Part shown: positions 58,107 through 64,000 of the stretch, piece after piece
Numbering within the stretch: the first letter of the stretch is position 1
Layout: each line of letters starts with the position of its first letter
DNA from: Trochalopteron elliotii
Taxonomy: Eukaryota > Chordata > Aves > Passeriformes > Leiothrichidae
Assembly (NCBI GenBank): GCA_024734555.1
Contig: JANPWX010000108.1
Span: 3,795,618-3,859,617, forward strand
Length of the DNA stretch: 64,000 nucleotides
Reading direction: 5' to 3'
Translations under genes and position numbers: made by a program
Notes under the pieces: model-generated
Databases searched by the model: none
Told to the model about the DNA's origin: nothing
Seen by the model: only the letters and a program-made list of their open reading frames with translations

Positions 58107-61100
58107 CTGCAAAGACAATGAAGATAAAACTTTAGGAGACAAAAATAAAAATCAGCTTTTCTATACACAGATATTACTATTAACTTTTTTCTCCTTTTGA
58201 TCTGACTAATGCAACAAGACTTATATGGCAGTGATCTCTTTACATAACAATAGAACAATATATAAATATTTCAGACGGTTCATTAAAAATGTGTATGACC
58301 TTGTGAAACTATGTATACACACAGATTCAAAGTCCTATAATTAGCATTTGTATAAATCGAAAGCCAGGCTAGAGAAAAATTGCTGTAAGTGGAAGTACTT
58401 CAGCCTGAAAGTTAGAAGTATCCCTTCAGAAAATAGAGGCTTGTTAATTCACCATTGAAATAACCAAAAGTGATTTACAAAGATGCACTTGCCAAATGAT
58501 AACACAGTTTAAAATTCTATTTAGTATGCATTTGTAAAAGCAAACCTCAATGAAACATCACAATGAAAATGTAGTCTTTTACTCAACATATTTAAAACCT
58601 TGAAAATAAAGCAGTAAGTGAAATAACATTTCCTGATTCTTTGAGGCAGCTCTTCTCCAATAATAATGTGGAAGGGGGTTAACATAAAATGTTTTACTAC
58701 TTCAACATCAATATGTAGGTAAAACACTGAACTGCATGTTTCTTCCTCCTGTTTCTCTATGCCAACAATAGACTTCAGCGACGTTATTCAGATAGAGGCA
58801 TTTTTTTCAAAGCTTTTCAGGTGAGTACTACAATAAGTTAAAGGCAATTCTATCAGAATTGTTGTTATTATTCCCTGAAAATTACTGATGCAATAGTGAA
58901 TACTCATGTGTTTCAGGTAACTTGACATCTTTTGTACTGGAGGGGGAAAGAAGATAAAAGAGGGGTAAGGATAAAAAAAAAAATTAAATCAAGCCTTACA
59001 CAATTTTTCCAAGTTACATTTTTTTTCTTCTCAATTCTAAGATACCTGTAAAATGTCTAAAAACAACTTGCTTCTAGCCAATAGCTACCTTAATACCAAT
59101 ATTAACAAAATGGCAAATAGCGGTTTCTTATATCACAATTTATGCCATAGTACTTTGCTTTCCTGACACATCCTTATGCTACACAACCCATATAGTTACA
59201 GTCACTAACAACAAAAAGTTTGTTGAAGCTTTGTGTATTTATTTGATGGTAGCACATGATCCAATCCCAGAACTTAAGAAAAATATGTTTAAGTAGGGAA
59301 ACATCCCCCTATTTGTGATCTCAGAAGAGGCAAGAGAGCTCAACATGCCCAGGAGACACCGTTTGCACTGCCAGCAGCTTCCTAGCAGGACCAGTGTAAC
59401 AGCAGCAGCTCAGTGTAGATCATTTCATACTGTCCTAGCTAACAGGGTGCTAGAGATCATCCAGAAAAGATCAGGTGAGCATTACAGACACACGAGGAAG
59501 CTCAGTGCAAGGACACCCAAACTAAATGCATCAGTTCTGCTACAAAGGATTGTTAGCTTTGACTTACAATGAACAATCTGGGGGTTTATCTCTGCCCACC
59601 TCTTCTCTACTGCATTGGGCTTCTTAGCTTAGCAACTCAGAAATTAACAACTTGATTAACAGCTGTCTTAGAAAGTTGGGAAGACTGCAATAAGAAAAAG
59701 AAAGAGATAGGAGTGCCAAAACAAGGGTGCAGATCTATAATTATTTAGCATTCAGATCCTTCGGCACTTTTAAGAAATTCACTTTTTAAAGGAGAAGGGA
59801 AACAAAGCAAGGAGTTGATACATGAAACCAAGCGACACAAAGTTTGGAGCTGACTGTTTCAGAAGCAACCTGAAAACTGATACTTCTTCCTCTCTTAACA
59901 AGAGGCACAAATAGGTAGGTGAATACACCTAGAGGTAGGGCAGAGTTCTCTTCTGTCATCAGACAATATTCCAATCTCAAAAAAGCCTTGTGGAAAAGGA
60001 TCGCTTACACACTTGACAAGCGGAGCTTACACTGTCTCTCTCCTATCACTTCTAACCTGGAAACACCATGTTTCCACAGTTTCTGCCACAACACTGGCAT
60101 TTGCATCCTGACCAATACCACTTCAAACTTCACCACGTATTGCTTCCTCTTCTCACTTTCTTCTCAGAGTTTACCATTCAAAACATGAGATCTCCAGAGG
60201 TCAAGATAGCAGGTTCAAAACTTTTGCTGCCATAACAGACCATCCCAGACTTGTAGCTTGCAGTCTACTTCCCTACTCTTAAGAGTATTTCTCTTTTCTC
60301 CTCTTTGTCCTGACAGAAAATTAAAAATCTTCATTTAAACTGGAGGTCACAGAGGAGGGTAAAAATTACATTGATGGCATCAGCAAGCTTGCACTTTTCC
60401 AGCCAAATGCCCGTAGGGGACATCATGTTTGACCTACAGTCTCATCCCCTTGATTTGTGGCGTGGACTTCCAAAGTGCCCTGCTCCTGTCCAGATACCTG
60501 GATAAGAAGGGAACAGTACCATTCAGGAGAGATTCCTCAATCAGCTGAGAGGGAACACTGCAGGCCATTTCAAGAAATTAATCTCTGCATCCAATATATT
60601 TGTTACATGAATCCTGCAGAGCATTAATATTCCATATGGGTAGAGCCAAAACTACTAACTAAAAATTCAGTACCTGATGATGTAAAGCAGATTCACATTA
60701 CTGTGATGCAAATATCACCTGTTGCAACCTGCATCTTTGTCTTTTTTTAATGTATAATTCTCATAACTCAGAATTTACAAACTGCACTTGTCTACATATG
60801 CAGCTTTAGGTTTTAATTGCTTTGAACCTTTGCACCTTACACAGATCAGCTCTTTCATGGTGAACAAGAAGTACCATAGTACCATCAGCTATTCTCTCAT
60901 AACATCAGTCAGCTGGGGCAGTCATCACAGCCAGTTATTTCTCCATCAACAATCTGAAACAAAATAGTTTAACTCAATATGATATCATAGTACACCTAAA
61001 ACCATGTGATTCTGCAACATCCATAAATCAAAATTAACAAAACCTAGGAGGTTCTGCTGGTTTCCAAGCAGTGCCTAACCATCTCTCACACAGGAAAGGT

Positions 61101-64000
61101 GTATTCTCTGACATGACTCACAAGTAACTTCAGTTAAGCACATTAAAAAAAACATTTTGTCAGCTTAAGGCACTACTAAAAAAAGTCTTGCAAGTCTTGG
61201 TACAGTAATTTAATGCTCCATCACTCAAAGACGCTTGCTGAAGCCTTCTGCCAAAGTTTCTCAGCTCATGACCAGGGAAGTGCCCCAGCTTCTTCATCAC
61301 TCACACTCACACAATGTATTAAACAATCCATTCAAAAGTCCACTGCCCACAATGAAAATGCCAAAAACAGACCATAAGAAAGAATGTGGTGGCAACACCT
61401 TCAGCTCCCACAAAGATTTACCAGTTTGTTCACACACTGACTTCTCAGTGTGGCAGCAAGTACTAAAACCTCTGCTGTACATAGCAACCTTACACACCGC
61501 GTATCAAACAAGTTTTGAAAGAACTTCTGTTACTCCCCCAAACATTCAGCAGCGTATTTCAGCTTTGAAGCCTAATTATCTGGCTGCAGAAAACACAAAG
61601 TTTCACCATAAACATGCACCAGAGCACTTTGTTTAGAAACATACCTGTGATATCTGCATATCACTGCTCCTCTTCACATAATCGAAAGTACAGATGAATA
61701 ATAAGGAATATTTTATAAAAGAACAATTTCATAATAAATTTGTGCCAAAAAGGTAAATTTTTAGTTGTCCTTTGTAGTAGATATTGAAGAGATTTCCTCA
61801 ACAGCCCACTATTTTTGAAAGCAGTTACAATAGGTCTAATAGTCATGCTGTAAGAATTGCGAGCAGTTTATTCTCCCTTCCTTTTGGTTTGGTGGTTGGT
61901 TTATAAGCCAGACAAAAGCCTTAGTCTATCCTCAGGGAATGCAGGATCCCTAATACAGTAAAAACTAAACACAGTGTCAAAGTACAGCAAGCAAAGGCAA
62001 GATCTGGAAAACCCATTCGGGAAGTTCATGATTGAGTTTATGTGACCATCACAGTCAGAGTCTGTCAAACATCTGACTGCTCTGGGAACAGTGGGCCAAA
62101 CAGACCTATGTCAGTGTAAGTCATCATACTCTCAACATCTGGAAAGGACCTGCCCATCTGACAGAGTCCTGTGGACCTGAGGTAACTGAAGAGACTGAGT
62201 CTAGAAGAGGAGTTTCCTTTGCACCTCCTCCTGGAAATCATGAATGCAGACATTCACAATCACTGTATTACAGTCAGTAGTGGATTCAGTCTCAGTGACA
62301 GCCTAAGCAGAACTAAAGATAGAAAGCATGAAGGAGGGAAAACTGCATAAACAACTTTTACACATATATACTTGGCAACATATACTCTTCTGTGGGCTTA
62401 TGAATCTGTGGCAAAGCAGCCAACTCACTGCCAGGCCTCCTGGAGCTGCAGAAAATTATTGAACAGTTCCAACTCAGCTTTAGACAGAACAAGTGATACT
62501 AAAACTTATCCTCTGTCTTTTACTATGTTAATTATGGGCAATTAAAAACAGTTTTTGGTGTCCTCACTTGAGCAAAGATATTTGAATCTCCATGTAATAC
62601 CAGCTTAAGAGGAGCAGCTTCAACCAACAAGGAGATATGCCATGTACAAAAACACTGCTATCGAGAATCTCGTGTTTTCTCTTTCAGGATCATTTGATGA
62701 GGGGACTTTTCCGCTCACAGCATGCTGATGTGGCAAAACATATTCCAAAGTGCCCAGCTGCTTCCAGGTGCAAGAGCCCCTATAGTTATCTTACCATGCA
62801 GAAGCAGTGACAGTAATGCACGCTTTGTGCTTGTTCATTCCCTAGTACCTGAAATAACTACTTTTAAGGAAGTATTTCCCATCTCTGAGGAAGAAATGGC
62901 TGAGAGCACAGAGATCTCAGAAGCATTTGTAGCTGCTCTGCTTTATTGAAAATAAGCTTTACTATGTAAACACAGAGCTGGGTTTAAACAAGCTCATGAA
63001 ACTTACAGAACCCAAACAATCTGTTGCATGCTGCCACTGAATCATAGGTTCTCAAATTCAGACTTACAGATGACATTTTCAACTCAGGATGATACTTACA
63101 GAAGACAGTAACAGCCCTTCAGTGACTGAGGCAACTGACCAAGTTCCTCTTTCCCCATTGTCTCTCCTTCCCCTCCTGCCCATAGTGCTATCTCTCCCCC
63201 TTCTCTAAAGGCAGGCTTAAACACTTCTCAGTTGACTTAGCTGACCAACATGACAGAGTGGCCTAATTTTTTTGTGGAAGAAGTGTTTTCCGTCACTTTC
63301 ATGAGACAAAATGAGCTAAACTGAGAAACTTAATGGGCACTGAAGGAAGGACCACGAGCTGCTGGTGCATGCAACTGGGAACAAGAACCTTCTCTGGGAG
63401 GATGGCATTTCCTCAGATTCTGAGGTGCTCTGGAGGGTGGCTGCATGTTGCTATATTGATCTGCTTTTCTTGTCAAATCTGCATTAACATTTTAAGTTTT
63501 GTTTTAAAAATAAAACATGATGCTTCTCTGAGGATCACTGTTTGAAACACAGAATGGCTCAGGTTTGAAGCATCAAAGCCACTGCTTAAAACAACTCTGA
63601 CATATGGTGTTAAGTATTCCAACAACTTAGCAGCAGGAGAGAAACAGAAGCAAGATTCTCTGTCAGTGAGGGAACAGCAAGATCAGCAAGTGTGGGTAGC
63701 ACAAGTTATCACACTTACTGAAGAAGTTATTGGTAAGATTATGAACGAAGGTCCACAGATAAGAACTTCAGAAAAAACTTTGTAATAGGTCTGTTTTTCA
63801 AAGGAGTTCTGTCTTAACCCTCAAGCTTTCTTCACAGGAGAAACTAGAAAAGGTTTCCATTAAATCCTTATATGCAGCTGATTAATTCTTTCACCATTGT
63901 ACTACTCCCTCCTGACACACAACCAGTCAAGGAGGCAGACCCAAGGGAGAAGGGAATAACCAGAAGCAGTCTGGTAATCACAGTGTTCCAGAAAAATTGG
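58107..64000 (-). other. PCCA: PCCA intron 6 (partial)
   Basis: At least 5.9 kb lies upstream (in gene direction) of exon 7. I looked on the minus strand for the preceding exon, which should encode the GYGFLSEN region of the biotin carboxylase N-terminal domain, and did not find it, so it is probably beyond the window. Several open frames of 60-133 codons occur on either strand (for example near 59.3-59.6 kb and 61.2-61.6 kb). None resembles a protein I know. A short stretch near 63.54-63.58 kb weakly recalls the reverse complement of a CR1 tail, but I do not call it. Confidence 0.75.

Noticed and set aside
61235..61636. 133-codon plus-strand open frame in intron 6
   Set aside because: It starts at a non-ATG codon, has unremarkable composition with no domain or similarity I can recall, and shows no splice or promoter context.
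63541..63580. CACAGAATGGCTCAGGTTTG as a minus-strand CR1 terminus
   Set aside because: Similarity is limited to about 20 bp with nothing recognisable beyond it.

Overview
The window is vertebrate nuclear DNA, most likely from a bird. It is AT-rich, contains no bacterial-type gene packing, and carries several 3' ends of CR1 LINEs, including one that ends in the imperfect octamer repeats (ATTCTAAG/ATTCTATG) typical of avian CR1. The species cannot be fixed from sequence alone.

The only gene I can support is PCCA, the biotin-carboxylase-bearing alpha subunit of mitochondrial propionyl-CoA carboxylase. It lies on the minus strand and probably spans the whole window. Eleven consecutive internal exons are visible, running from high to low coordinates: 57975-58106, 51405-51441, 45507-45585, 38847-38949, 33843-33937, 28107-28257, 18122-18265, 16352-16426, 11153-11221, 10294-10369 and 1471-1581. 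They match human exons 7 to 17 of 24 (about c.469-1540, residues 157-514, by my recollection of the human protein). All have GT-AG borders and compatible phases. Together they give 1072 nt of open reading frame with no stop or indel, the same length as the human interval. The start codon, mitochondrial presequence and first six exons lie above position 64000. The rest of the carboxylase C-terminal region, the BT domain and the biotinyl domain lie below position 1.

Layout: 1-1470 is partial intron 17; 1582-10293 intron 16; 10370-11152 intron 15; 11222-16351 intron 14; 16427-18121 intron 13; 18266-28106 intron 12; 28258-33842 intron 11; 33938-38846 intron 10; 38950-45506 intron 9; 45586-51404 intron 8; 51442-57974 intron 7; 58107-64000 partial intron 6. 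The introns hold five CR1 3'-end fragments (all on the plus strand, antisense to PCCA), a probable tRNA-derived SINE relic near 23.5 kb, a few homopolymer and AT-rich tracts, and a CpG-rich alternating purine-pyrimidine patch near 19.1 kb. Several stretches are rich in homeodomain, POU and E-box-like motifs and may be conserved non-coding elements. The last point is inference: in known vertebrate genomes PCCA sits beside ZIC2/ZIC5, a developmental-gene neighbourhood rich in such elements.

I found no evidence of a new multi-gene system, CRISPR array, operon or second protein-coding gene. Short open frames elsewhere look like chance intronic frames.
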